Source: Cyanobacteria bacterium UBA3803
GTDB lineage: Bacteria; Cyanobacteriota; Vampirovibrionia; Gastranaerophilales; Gastranaerophilaceae
Direction: 5' to 3'
DNA: 13,483 nt
NCBI GenBank assembly: GCA_002369055.1
Contig: DFEL01000002.1
Coordinates: forward strand, 1 to 13,483
Part shown: positions 1 through 7,757 of the stretch, one piece after another
Layout: every line of letters starts with the position of its first letter
Numbering within the stretch: position 1 is the stretch's first letter
Made by a program: the position numbers and the translations under genes
Notes under the pieces: model-generated
Told to the model about the DNA's origin: nothing
What the model saw: the letters and a program-made list of their open reading frames with translations, nothing else
Databases searched by the model: none

Positions 1-64
1 CATCCTTAGCTAATGTTCTTCTTTTAATTAATCTTGAAACTTTTAAAAATTTATCTAATCTCAA
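1..64 (-). CDS. rqcP: S4-domain RNA-binding protein, RqcP/YabO-like (5' end only)
   Basis: Only the first 21 codons lie in the window; the rest runs off the left edge. Read on the minus strand from TTG at 64-62, they give MRLDKFLKVSRLIKRRTLAK followed by D, which is the opening of the S4 RNA-binding fold as found in the small YabO/RqcP and Hsp15 proteins. In Bacillus, RqcP works with RqcH on obstructed 50S subunits and stabilises the P-site tRNA during C-terminal tailing of stalled chains. The TTG start is chosen because the family begins exactly at M-R-L-D-K and because AGAGGA lies 7 nt upstream. The gene is divergent from the CorC-family gene. Hsp15 or another S4 protein remains possible because the family-specific C-terminus is not visible. 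Confidence 0.72.
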   Translation of the reverse strand, partial: MRLDKFLKVSRLIKRRTLAKD

Positions 65-71
65 AATATTA

Positions 72-77
72 TCCTCT
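72..77 (-). promoter_or_regulatory. Shine-Dalgarno site fixing a TTG start
   Basis: The minus strand reads AGAGGA here, then 7 nt, then TTG at 64-62. No ATG or GTG in that frame is better placed, so this site decides the start of the S4-domain gene. Confidence 0.6.
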
Positions 78-101
78 TGACTAATATATTAACACGAATA
101 T

Positions 102-130
102 TTGCATTTTTTCATGATGTATTATAGAAT
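102..130 (+). promoter_or_regulatory. Candidate sigma70 promoter for the CorC-family gene
   Basis: TTGCAT (102-107) and TAGAAT (125-130) are separated by 17 bp. The -10 matches consensus at 5 of 6 positions and the -35 only weakly. On the other strand a perfect TATAAT (126-121) overlaps the same -10, so the divergent S4-domain gene may be driven from the same spot, although no good -35 was found for it. The 65-157 gap holds nothing else recognisable. Confidence 0.35.
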
Positions 131-157
131 GGAATTTATAGAGGATAAATTTTTTAT

Positions 158-1504
158 ATGGATTATGTCAGTACGATTATAAATTTACTTATTGTTGCAT
201 TTTTATTGTTATCAAATGCATTTTTTGTAGCGTCAGAATTTTCTATGGTAAGAGTCAGAAGAACTCGTATGGAAGAATTATCAAAACAAGGCAATAAAAC
301 TGCTGATTTGGTACTTGAACAAATAGAAGATATGGATAGAATTGTAGGTGCGGCACAGCTTGGTGTAACGATTTCCAGTGTTGCTCTTGGTTGGGTTGGT
401 GAAGCGACTATCGCAAGTATAGTTGAACCTGTATTTAATTTTCTGCCGCAAGCAGCACAAGGTGTGGCAATACATACAATTTCCGCAATTATAGCATTTT
501 CTTTGATAACATTTTTACATGTTTCAATTGGTGAACAAGCACCTAAATTGATTGCTTTGCAATATACGGAAAAAACTGCTCTATTAATTGCAAAACCAAC
601 AAATTTTATTGCTACAATATTCAATCCGCTTGTAATTTTACTAAATAATTTTTGTAATTTGATTTTGAAAATATTAAAAATAGAACGACCTAAAAGCACT
701 TTTGCTCATTCAACAGAAGAACTTGATATGCTTGTAGATGCAAGTTATAAAGAGGGTGTGCTTAATGAAACAGAAAAAGAAATGTTGCATAATGCGTTTA
801 AATTCTCTGATTTGAATGCAAAAGAAGTAATGATTCCAAGAACAGATATGGTATGTATTCCTGACGACATAACTTTGGAAGAATTAAAACAATTAACAAG
901 AGAAAATCAATATACAAGATATCCTGTTTATGAAGAAGATTTAGACCATATAAAAGGTTTTCTTCATGTTAAAGATTTATATACAACGAGTTTGAAAGAG
1001 CATGAATTTGCTTTGGATAAATTAATAAGACCAATATTGTTTGTTCCTGAAACAATTACAATGGATAATGCGGTTAGAGAATTTAAAAAATGTCAAGGTC
1101 AAATAGCAATTGTAATTGACGAGTATGGTGGAACAGCAGGTATTATTACACTTGAAGACGTATTTGAAGAAATTTTTGGTGAAGTTCAAGACGAATTTGA
1201 TGAAGTAGAAGAAGTTGATATCAAAGAAATCGGTGAAAATACTTATGAAGCCAACGCAATGCTTAGACTTGACGAAATGGCTGAATTTTTTAATGTTGAT
1301 GAAGCTGAATTTGAAGAAGAAGACGTTGACACTGTTGGAGGTGTAGTTCTTAAACTTTTGGGCAGAATTGCACAACTTGATGACTCTGTTGAATGGAAAG
1401 ATATGACCATTCAGGTAAAAGAAATTGACGGTGTAAGAATTACTAAACTTCTCATTGTAAGACATCCTCAACTTGAAGAAGAAGAAGATAATAAAAACGA
1501 ATAA
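158..1504 (+). CDS. CNNM/CorC-family membrane transporter (hemolysin C-like)
   Basis: This 448-residue protein has the full architecture of the family once called hemolysins and now linked to Mg2+/Co2+ and Na+ transport. An N-terminal DUF21 (CNNM) membrane domain spans about residues 1-195, with hydrophobic helices near 5-27, 68-95, 103-123 and 143-172. It contains the SNAFFVASEFS signature and a GEQAPK turn (family usually GE.xPK). Two CBS domains follow, about 222-280 and 288-345, including VMIPRTDM and DEYGGTAGIITLEDVFEEIF. A CorC_HlyC domain at about 355-435 ends in a short acidic tail. It should sit in the cytoplasmic membrane with the CBS pair sensing nucleotides inside. AGAGG at 140-144 is 13 nt from the ATG, which is long, but no closer in-frame start fits the family N-terminus. 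The exact transported ion cannot be read from sequence. Confidence 0.9.
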   Translation: MDYVSTIINLLIVAFLLLSNAFFVASEFSMVRVRRTRMEELSKQGNKTADLVLEQIEDMDRIVGAAQLGVTISSVALGWVGEATIASIVEPVFNFLPQAAQGVAIHTISAIIAFSLITFLHVSIGEQAPKLIALQYTEKTALLIAKPTNFIATIFNPLVILLNNFCNLILKILKIERPKSTFAHSTEELDMLVDASYKEGVLNETEKEMLHNAFKFSDLNAKEVMIPRTDMVCIPDDITLEELKQLTRENQYTRYPVYEEDLDHIKGFLHVKDLYTTSLKEHEFALDKLIRPILFVPETITMDNAVREFKKCQGQIAIVIDEYGGTAGIITLEDVFEEIFGEVQDEFDEVEEVDIKEIGENTYEANAMLRLDEMAEFFNVDEAEFEEEDVDTVGGVVLKLLGRIAQLDDSVEWKDMTIQVKEIDGVRITKLLIVRHPQLEEEEDNKNE

Positions 1505-1536
1505 TTCAACGGGTTAGTTGAAACGAGTTATTTTTT
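1505..1536 (+). terminator. Weak candidate intrinsic terminator after the CorC-family gene
   Basis: TTCAAC (1505-1510) and GTTGAA (1517-1522) form a perfect 6-bp stem around the loop GGGTTA directly after the stop codon. A six-T run at 1531-1536 follows, but 8 nt separate stem and T-run, so termination would be inefficient. The downstream half of the stem also overlaps a -35 candidate for the next gene. Confidence 0.35.
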
Positions 1537-1546
1537 CGTATAAAAT
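1518..1546 (+). promoter_or_regulatory. Candidate sigma70 promoter for the M16 peptidase-recG operon
   Basis: TTGAAA (1518-1523) and TAAAAT (1541-1546) are 17 bp apart, each matching consensus at 5 of 6 positions. The predicted transcript would start near 1553, giving a very short leader that still holds the GGGGA ribosome site at 1557-1561. Confidence 0.45.
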
Positions 1547-1566
1547 ATCTAAAAAAGGGGATATAT

Positions 1567-4161
1567 ATGAAAAAATATTTAGTGTTGTTGTTTGTTATAA
1601 TTTGCGGAACAGGTGTTTTTGCAAGTGATTATAATGTTTATAAATTTGATAACGGTCATACGGTTATTGTTAAACAAGTAAGCTCAAATCCTATTGTAAT
1701 TATTGATACTTGGATTAAAACAGGTTCTATAAATGAAAACGACAAAAATAACGGTGTTTCACACTTTTTAGAACATTTATTTTTTAAAGGAACAGAAAAA
1801 AATCCTTTAGGAACTTTTGATAAATTATTAGAATCAAAGGGAGCAGTAACAAATGCTGCTACAAGTAAGGATTTCACTCATTATTACATAAAAATTCCGT
1901 CAAAAGATTTTGATTTAGCACTAAATTTGCATGCTGATATGTTGTTAAATCCTGCAATTCCACAGGCGGAAATGGATAGAGAAAGACTTGTTGTAATAGA
2001 AGAAATTGCAAAAGATAAAAATTCACCAAATGATTTAGTATACGACAATTTAAATGAATTAATTTATAAAGTTCATCCATACAAAAGACAGGTTATAGGA
2101 ACAAAAGAAATTATAGAAAAAATAACAAGAGATGAAATATTTGATTATTACAAAAAACATTATTCTCCGGAAAATATGATAACCATTGTTGTAGGTGATG
2201 TTGAACCGGATGAAACAGCAAAAAAAGTTCAGCACGCATTTACAATTTCACCAAGAAAACTGGAAAAGCACTGTTATAAAAAAGAACCTCCAATTACAAC
2301 ACAAAGAATTAAAGAAGAAAAATTTGACTGTAATTCTGCATACATGATGATTGGTTTTAGAGGTACAAATGCGGTTCACAAAGACGAATTTGCACTTGAT
2401 GTTTTAGCAACAATTTTAGGTGACGGTCGTTCTTCAAGATTTTATCAAAACATAAAAGAACAAAAACAACTTACAAATTCAATTGGTGCTAGCAACGGTT
2501 CATTCAAAGATGACGGAATATTTTACATAAGTGCAAACTTTGAACCTCAAAACAAAGAAAATCTAAAAAAAGCAATATTTGATGAAATTAAAAATGTTCA
2601 ACAATATGGTGTAACCGAAGCTGAAGTTGAAAAAGCAAAAAATATTATAGAACGAGATACACATTACTCAAGAGAATCTATTTCAAATATAGCAATGGAA
2701 ATGGGTTATACTGTTACAATTACCGGTGATGATAAAAATTATAACGGTTATCTTGACAGTATAAAAAAAGTTACAGCAGAAGATGTAAATCGTGTTGCAA
2801 GAAAATATTTAGGTGAAAATAAATCTGCTGTTTCTATTGTTATGCCAAAAACTTATGTGGAAACTGAACAATGTAAATGTGAGGAACAACAAAAAAAACA
2901 TAATGCAAAACTTATAAAAACGGCATATAACACAAATAAGTACATACTTGATACCGGTTCAACACTTCTTATAAACAAAAACAATACAAATGATATTGTA
3001 GCATTTGCGATTAGAGCAAGGGGTGGAGAATTTTTTGAAAAGATTTGCGGAACTGCAAATATTATGTCATCAACAATGATGAAAGGTACAAAAAAATATT
3101 CTCAAATCGAATTAGCAAAAGTTTTAGATGAAAGCGGAATAAAAATATCTCCTGCATCGTCACCTGATGATTATATTTTGAACATTGTGACCACGAAACA
3201 GCAAATTCCTCTTACAATGGAATTATTGAATGAAATTGTAAATAATGCAACTTTTGATGATACGGAAATTGAAAAAACACGAAAACTTATGGCAGAAAAT
3301 ATAAAATCAAGTCGTGATGTGCCAATTAAGCGTGCGATGGAAGAATATAATTCGGAAATATTTGCAGGTTCACTTTATTCAAATACAACAAAACAACTTG
3401 AAAAAGCACTGCCAAAAATAAAAAAATCAGACATTTTAGATTATTACAAAACCATATTTTATCCTCAAAACCTTATCATATCTGTAAATGGTGATGTTGA
3501 TGAACAATATATAATTAATCAAATGTCGGAAATTTTTAATTCTAAACAAGGTAAAAAATTTACTTTTGCGGAACATAAAAACGATATTCCAAAACGCACA
3601 ACAATAAAGAAAATTACAACACCTATAAAAGATTTACAAACCGCTTGGATATTTATTGGCTGGCAAACTGATGGTGTGCAAAATCTTAAAGATTATGCAA
3701 CATTACAGGTAATAGATTCATTTTTGGGAACAGGCATGAGTTCAAGATTATTTGTTCGTTTGAGGGAACAACAAGGTCTTGCATATCAAATAGGTTCCGG
3801 TTTTTCACCAAACGTTCTCAGGGGTAAATTTACTTTATATATTGGTACAAATCCTAAAAATGTAAATAAATCCATAGATAATATGCTAAAACAAATAGAT
3901 ATTTTGAAAAAAGAACGTGTAAGTGAAAAAGAACTTCAAGAAGCAAAAGACCAACTTATAGGTCATTTTGTAATGGCATTGGAAACAAATCTTGATAAAG
4001 CCGGAGCATTAGCAATGTATGAAGTTACAGACAGAGGTTTTGATTTTGTTGAAAAATATACAAAATTAATTCAAGAGGTAACGGCAGAAGATGTAAAACG
4101 TGTTGCTAATAAGTATTTTGTGAATAATTACGTTCAATCAGTAGTTGATAAGGCTCGTTAA
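1567..4161 (+). CDS. Exported M16 zinc metallopeptidase (insulinase/pitrilysin family), two-domain chain
   Basis: The 864-residue protein begins with a signal peptide (KK, hydrophobic stretch 4-18, likely cleavage after VFA at residue 19), so it probably acts outside the cytoplasmic membrane. The N-terminal half is a complete M16 unit. It has the inverted zinc motif HFLEH at 66-70 and the distal glutamate in ERLVVIEEIAKD (E145/E146), followed by an M16_C domain containing GDGRSSRFY near 285-293. The C-terminal half repeats the fold: the HxxEH position is lost (the equivalent stretch reads TANIMSSTMMKGT), but the substrate-clamp element GMSSRLFVRLREQQGLAYQ near 723-741 is kept. This is the usual active/inactive pairing of M16 enzymes in one polypeptide. 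GGGGA lies 5 nt before the ATG. Its stop overlaps the recG start, so the two are probably one operon. The natural substrate is unknown, likely unfolded peptides. Confidence 0.9.
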   Translation: MKKYLVLLFVIICGTGVFASDYNVYKFDNGHTVIVKQVSSNPIVIIDTWIKTGSINENDKNNGVSHFLEHLFFKGTEKNPLGTFDKLLESKGAVTNAATSKDFTHYYIKIPSKDFDLALNLHADMLLNPAIPQAEMDRERLVVIEEIAKDKNSPNDLVYDNLNELIYKVHPYKRQVIGTKEIIEKITRDEIFDYYKKHYSPENMITIVVGDVEPDETAKKVQHAFTISPRKLEKHCYKKEPPITTQRIKEEKFDCNSAYMMIGFRGTNAVHKDEFALDVLATILGDGRSSRFYQNIKEQKQLTNSIGASNGSFKDDGIFYISANFEPQNKENLKKAIFDEIKNVQQYGVTEAEVEKAKNIIERDTHYSRESISNIAMEMGYTVTITGDDKNYNGYLDSIKKVTAEDVNRVARKYLGENKSAVSIVMPKTYVETEQCKCEEQQKKHNAKLIKTAYNTNKYILDTGSTLLINKNNTNDIVAFAIRARGGEFFEKICGTANIMSSTMMKGTKKYSQIELAKVLDESGIKISPASSPDDYILNIVTTKQQIPLTMELLNEIVNNATFDDTEIEKTRKLMAENIKSSRDVPIKRAMEEYNSEIFAGSLYSNTTKQLEKALPKIKKSDILDYYKTIFYPQNLIISVNGDVDEQYIINQMSEIFNSKQGKKFTFAEHKNDIPKRTTIKKITTPIKDLQTAWIFIGWQTDGVQNLKDYATLQVIDSFLGTGMSSRLFVRLREQQGLAYQIGSGFSPNVLRGKFTLYIGTNPKNVNKSIDNMLKQIDILKKERVSEKELQEAKDQLIGHFVMALETNLDKAGALAMYEVTDRGFDFVEKYTKLIQEVTAEDVKRVANKYFVNNYVQSVVDKAR

Positions 4162-6536
4162 TGGAAAATATAGATAAACTGCATCAAGCTGTTGAAATAG
4201 AAATTAAATACGGCTACATAAACATCGAGGGTAAAAGGCAAGTCTTTTCAAAATTTATAAAATCTGAAATTTTGAAAGAATATAAAGCAACAAAAAATCC
4301 AAAATGGCGAGTTTTAATGGAAGCTTTTGACCGTTATGCAGTAGAATCCATGCCTGTTAGAAGAAAAATTTTAAACCGATTTCGTGCGGTTATGAATGAA
4401 GAATTAAATCCGCAAAATAAAAAAGAACCTGAAAAAATTGATATAAGAATGCCTGACAAATGCGATGTTACTTATGTTAAAGGGGTAGGTCCAAAAATAG
4501 CTTATTTATTGAATAAATTAAATATTTATACCGCAAATGATTTAATTTATTATTTTCCGAAACGTCATATTGATTATTCGGGAAGAACTTTCATAAAAGA
4601 GCTTGAAGAAGGTGAAAAAACTACGATTTTTGGGTTTATTAAGTCAACTCAATCATTCACGACAAAAAATAATCTTGGAGTTATAAAGGTTAAAATTGCC
4701 GATGAAACAGGTGCAATAGAATTGAATTTCTTTCAGGCAAAATCAAACAGATTTATTTTAGAACGTTCAAAAGCACAGTTTCCTGTTGGTTTAGGAATAA
4801 TGGTATCAGGGGAAGTTAAACTTAACAAATACAATATGCAAAAAACTATTGATAAACCCACTTATTCTATAATTGCAGATGATATTTTTAATAACTCAAA
4901 TCTTAATTTAGGCAGAATAGTTCCGATATATCCTTTAAGTGAAAATTTGAACATGAAAACTCTGCGTAAAGCCATTTTTAATGCTTTAGAAACTTTTAAG
5001 CCGACTATTAAAACCATTTTACCCGATTACTTGCGTAAAAAATACAATATTATGGAAAAAGCAGAAGCAGTTTGCCAGATGCACTATCCACAAACAATGG
5101 AAAAGCTGGAACAAGCAAGATTTTCACTTGTATTTGAAGAATTTTTTATAGCACAAATGCGTCTTGCACGCTTAAGAGAACAAAATAAAAACAAACATAA
5201 TTCATTGAAATTTAACGTAAAACAAGACGGTCTTGTGATGAATTTTATAAAAAATCTTCCGTTTGAACTTACAAATGCACAAAAAAACGCAGTAAATGAA
5301 ATTTTAAACGATATGCAGTCGGATGAGCCAATGCAAAGACTTTTACAAGGGGATGTAGGCAGCGGAAAAACAGTCGTATCATGTATAATGCTTTTAGCCG
5401 CAGTTGAATGCGGATATCAGGGTGCAATTATGGCACCAACGGAAATTCTTGCACAACAACATTATAATAATCTTACTAACTGGCTTACACCAATGGGTTT
5501 GCATGTGGGATTATTTTTGGGCAGTTTGGGTAAAAAAGAACGTAAAAAACAAGAAACCAATTTGGCAAATGGTCAAACACATATTGCAGTTGGAACTCAT
5601 GCACTAATTCAGGATAATGTTGAATTTGCTAATCTGGGAGCGGTTGTAATTGATGAGCAGCATAGATTTGGCGTTAAACAAAGACTTGAATTGAGTAAAA
5701 AAGCACAATCACCACAAATCTTAACAATGACAGCAACACCAATTCCAAGAACACTTGCACTTTCTGTTCATGGCGATTTGGATTTGACAATTATTGATGA
5801 ATTACCAAAAGGCAGAAAACCAATAAAAACAGCTCTTTCTAATTCAAAAAAACAAATTTATAATCTTATACGTCAACAAATTTCACAAGGCAGACAGGCA
5901 TATATTGTTTATCCGCTTATTGACGAAAGCGAAACTCTGTCAGCAAAAGCAGCAACAGTAGAGGCTGAAAAGTTACAAAATGAGGTATTTCCCGATTTAA
6001 AAATAGGACTTCTGCACGGAAAACTTAAAAATGATGAAAAAGATAAAGTTATGCACGATTTCAAAAATGGCGATTATGATATTTTAGTTTCAACAACAGT
6101 TGTTGAAGTCGGTGTAGATGTTCCAAACGCAACGGTTATGATAATTGAAAATGCCGAAAGATTTGGTTTATCCCAATTACATCAATTAAGAGGACGTGTC
6201 GGCAGATGTGAACATCAATCATACTGTGTTTTATCATCGTCAACACGAAATCCTGAAACCCGAGCAAGACTTGAAATTATGACACAAACAAATGACGGGT
6301 TTGTAATTGCTGAAAAAGACCTTGAATTAAGAGGTCCTGGAGAATTTTTGGGTGTACGCCAAAGCGGTCTGCCTGATATGGTTGTAGCAGACATTGTAAA
6401 AGATACAGCTATTCTTGAAATAGCCAGAACAGAAGCGATAGAATTTGTTAAAAATAATGATTTAAAAGAGTATCCGCTTCTTGTAAACGCAGAAAATCTG
6501 CAAACTGTTAGCAATATGGAATATTTATCTGCATAA
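4161..6536 (+). CDS. recG: ATP-dependent DNA helicase RecG
   Basis: RecG remodels stalled replication forks and branch-migrates Holliday junctions. The 791-residue protein has a wedge/OB domain in its first half (RecG-type VKGVGPKIAYLLNKL near 106-120, then the Y-F-P-x-R-H-I-D-Y element near 131-139). A superfamily 2 motor follows: Walker A GDVGSGKT (397-404), DEQH box (498-501), TATP (524-527) and LRGRVGR (676-682). E. coli RecG is about 693 residues. The extra length is an N-terminal region of about 100 residues (LHQAVEIEIKYGYINIEGKR and on) that resembles the extension of cyanobacterial RecG, as I recall it. The start overlaps the peptidase stop by one base (TAATG), with AAGG at 4150-4153 seven nt upstream, indicating translational coupling. 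Its stop directly abuts the convergent prepilin gene. Confidence 0.95.
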   Translation: MENIDKLHQAVEIEIKYGYINIEGKRQVFSKFIKSEILKEYKATKNPKWRVLMEAFDRYAVESMPVRRKILNRFRAVMNEELNPQNKKEPEKIDIRMPDKCDVTYVKGVGPKIAYLLNKLNIYTANDLIYYFPKRHIDYSGRTFIKELEEGEKTTIFGFIKSTQSFTTKNNLGVIKVKIADETGAIELNFFQAKSNRFILERSKAQFPVGLGIMVSGEVKLNKYNMQKTIDKPTYSIIADDIFNNSNLNLGRIVPIYPLSENLNMKTLRKAIFNALETFKPTIKTILPDYLRKKYNIMEKAEAVCQMHYPQTMEKLEQARFSLVFEEFFIAQMRLARLREQNKNKHNSLKFNVKQDGLVMNFIKNLPFELTNAQKNAVNEILNDMQSDEPMQRLLQGDVGSGKTVVSCIMLLAAVECGYQGAIMAPTEILAQQHYNNLTNWLTPMGLHVGLFLGSLGKKERKKQETNLANGQTHIAVGTHALIQDNVEFANLGAVVIDEQHRFGVKQRLELSKKAQSPQILTMTATPIPRTLALSVHGDLDLTIIDELPKGRKPIKTALSNSKKQIYNLIRQQISQGRQAYIVYPLIDESETLSAKAATVEAEKLQNEVFPDLKIGLLHGKLKNDEKDKVMHDFKNGDYDILVSTTVVEVGVDVPNATVMIIENAERFGLSQLHQLRGRVGRCEHQSYCVLSSSTRNPETRARLEIMTQTNDGFVIAEKDLELRGPGEFLGVRQSGLPDMVVADIVKDTAILEIARTEAIEFVKNNDLKEYPLLVNAENLQTVSNMEYLSA

Positions 6537-7247
6537 TTAATTACAACTTGTATTTGTTTCTGATAAAACAGTTCCATTTGGACATTTACCATTTCTGTCA
6601 GCTTTTAAATAGTCCATGTTACCGTTTTCTATTACCCAAGCTGTACAATATGGGTGCCATTCAAAACATGTTGTAGGATAATTTATCCAACTTATATTAT
6701 TGAATTCCCTTGAATGGTTTGGTATAATACCCTGTTTCTCAGCAATAGCAAAATAAAACATGTCAATTCCATATTCGTTTTTACCTTTATGCGGACCGTC
6801 TATATCAATCTTAATTGAACCGCAACTTTTATCACCTGATACCATAGTAGATTGATCACAATTAAAAGAGGCAAAAACAAAAACTCCTGAACCATCTGCA
6901 GTAATAAAACTACCATAATTTGGTTGACCTGATAAACTTTCAGACCAACAAGTTTTACTACTATCAGCTAATCCACAATTTTTTGAAACTTTCATGAATT
7001 CAAATAAACGATTCATAAATCTTTCTGTCATATTACCATCTTTAGGCCAAGTATTAATAGGTCCATAAACAGCCTCAGCTCTGCCAAGAGCATCATTCAA
7101 GTTCGAATATAATTTTTGCAATTTTACAACTTTTTCTTTATTACCTGTTGATTGATTTAAATTTGGTAAAGTTAATGCTGCAACAACACCTATTACCCCC
7201 ATTACAATCAAAGTTTCTGCCAATGTAAATGCTAAAATTTTTTTCAT
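6537..7247 (-). CDS. Type IV prepilin-like / pseudopilin protein, cysteine-rich
   Basis: The 236-residue protein starts with a class III signal: MKKILA, then FTLAE, then a hydrophobic helix to about residue 28. Prepilin peptidase would cut after A6, leaving F7 as the first and E11 as the fifth mature residue, as in type IV pilins; alanine replaces the usual glycine at -1. The rest is a soluble head with eight cysteines (91, 100, 130, 142, 194, 201, 222, 235), an even number fitting disulfides outside the membrane. It also has an IDIDGPHKGKNEYGIDMFYF segment and a CTAWVIENGNMDYLK block that I associate with the expanded pseudopilin families of Gastranaerophilales. AAAGGAGT lies about 5 nt before the ATG, a strong ribosome site. 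No pilus assembly genes are nearby, so whether it builds pili, a secretion pseudopilus or a surface adhesin is unknown. Confidence 0.85.
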   Translation of the reverse strand: MKKILAFTLAETLIVMGVIGVVAALTLPNLNQSTGNKEKVVKLQKLYSNLNDALGRAEAVYGPINTWPKDGNMTERFMNRLFEFMKVSKNCGLADSSKTCWSESLSGQPNYGSFITADGSGVFVFASFNCDQSTMVSGDKSCGSIKIDIDGPHKGKNEYGIDMFYFAIAEKQGIIPNHSREFNNISWINYPTTCFEWHPYCTAWVIENGNMDYLKADRNGKCPNGTVLSETNTSCN

Positions 7248-7265
7248 GTTTACTCCTTTAATCTA

Positions 7266-7350
7266 AAATGCTAATTTTTGAGAGTTTAAATAGTATAAAA
7301 TACTAAAATATTAGCATTTGGTATTAATATTGTCAATAATTTTAGCATTT
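7266..7350. repeat. Three copies of TTAGCATTT in a divergent promoter region (candidate operator)
   Basis: The 9-mer TTAGCATTT occurs at 7311-7319 and 7342-7350 on the plus strand and as its complement AAATGCTAA at 7266-7274. All three lie within 85 bp between the prepilin and XRE genes. The first and third copies flank the second at 36 and 22 bp. The copy at 7311-7319 overlaps the candidate prepilin promoter and the one at 7342-7350 sits inside the candidate XRE promoter, as expected for repressor sites. That the XRE protein binds them is inference. The background is AT-rich, but each copy contains an invariant GC step. Confidence 0.5.
7308..7336 (-). promoter_or_regulatory. Candidate sigma70 promoter for the prepilin-like gene
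   Basis: On the minus strand a perfect TTGACA (7336-7331) is followed after 17 bp by TAATAT (7313-7308), 4 of 6 matches. The predicted leader is about 50 nt and contains the TTAGCATTT copy at 7266-7274. Confidence 0.5.
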
Positions 7351-7389
7351 AAGAATATTAAAATTTTAGAATAAAGCACTTAATATAAT
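7330..7389 (+). promoter_or_regulatory. Candidate promoter region for the XRE gene
   Basis: TTGTCA (7330-7335) is followed at 17-18 bp by a poor -10 (GAATAT/AATATT, 7353-7359), with a TTAGCATTT copy in the spacer. A perfect TATAAT stands at 7384-7389 but lacks a recognisable -35 and would give a leader of only about 8 nt. The TTGTCA overlaps the prepilin TTGACA on the other strand base for base, so the two promoters would compete. Confidence 0.35.
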
Positions 7390-7403
7390 TTTATGGGGGA
7401 CTC

Positions 7404-7730
7404 ATGTCAGATTTAAAGAAAAAATTAGGTGCCAGAATACAAGAAATAAGAAAATCAAAAAAAATGACACAAGAAAAATTGGCTGAATTGATAAATCTTG
7501 AAACACCAAATTTAAGCAATATTGAGCGTGGAAAAAAATTTATGACAGCGGATACACTTGAAAAAATTATAGCAGTCTTAAATGTTAAAGAAAAAGATTT
7601 ATTTGATTTTGAACATTTTATACCCAGAGAAAACTTAAGAGAAAAAATTATATTAGAAACTGAAAATTTATCAGATAAGGAACTTCAATATTTGTATAAA
7701 ATGATTTTAAATTTAAAACAATTAAGGTAG
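7404..7730 (+). CDS. XRE-family helix-turn-helix transcriptional regulator
   Basis: This 108-residue protein has a Cro/C1-type HTH at about residues 8-62: the T-Q-E-K-L-A-E helix at 22-28, the recognition helix near TPNLSNIERGKK (34-45), and the closing helices with TADTLEKIIAVLNV. A short C-terminal segment (73-108, ENLSDKELQYLYKMILNLKQ) is predicted helical and may dimerise. It is too small for a sensor domain or a protease-sensitive C1-type repressor. It is divergent from the prepilin-like gene and shares with it a region holding three TTAGCATTT elements, so autoregulation and control of the prepilin are plausible but inferred. A GGGGGA stretch lies 3 nt before the ATG, closer than usual. 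No toxin or prophage gene is adjacent. Confidence 0.85.
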   Translation: MSDLKKKLGARIQEIRKSKKMTQEKLAELINLETPNLSNIERGKKFMTADTLEKIIAVLNVKEKDLFDFEHFIPRENLREKIILETENLSDKELQYLYKMILNLKQLR

Positions 7731-7757
7731 TATCATTATTCAAAGAAGTGGTAATTA

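Noticed and set aside
163..699. Long open frame on the minus strand opposite the CorC-family gene
   Set aside because: It is the antisense of a clearly recognised coding region, its translation shows no motif, and there is no credible ribosome site.
1567..1627. Lipoprotein signal in the M16 peptidase
   Set aside because: The only cysteine (C13) is preceded by V-I-I, which does not fit a lipobox; VFA before S20 fits an ordinary signal peptidase I site.
6215..6592. 125-codon minus-strand frame across the recG end
   Set aside because: It overlaps the conserved C-terminal part of RecG and the 3' end of the prepilin gene; its translation resembles no family.
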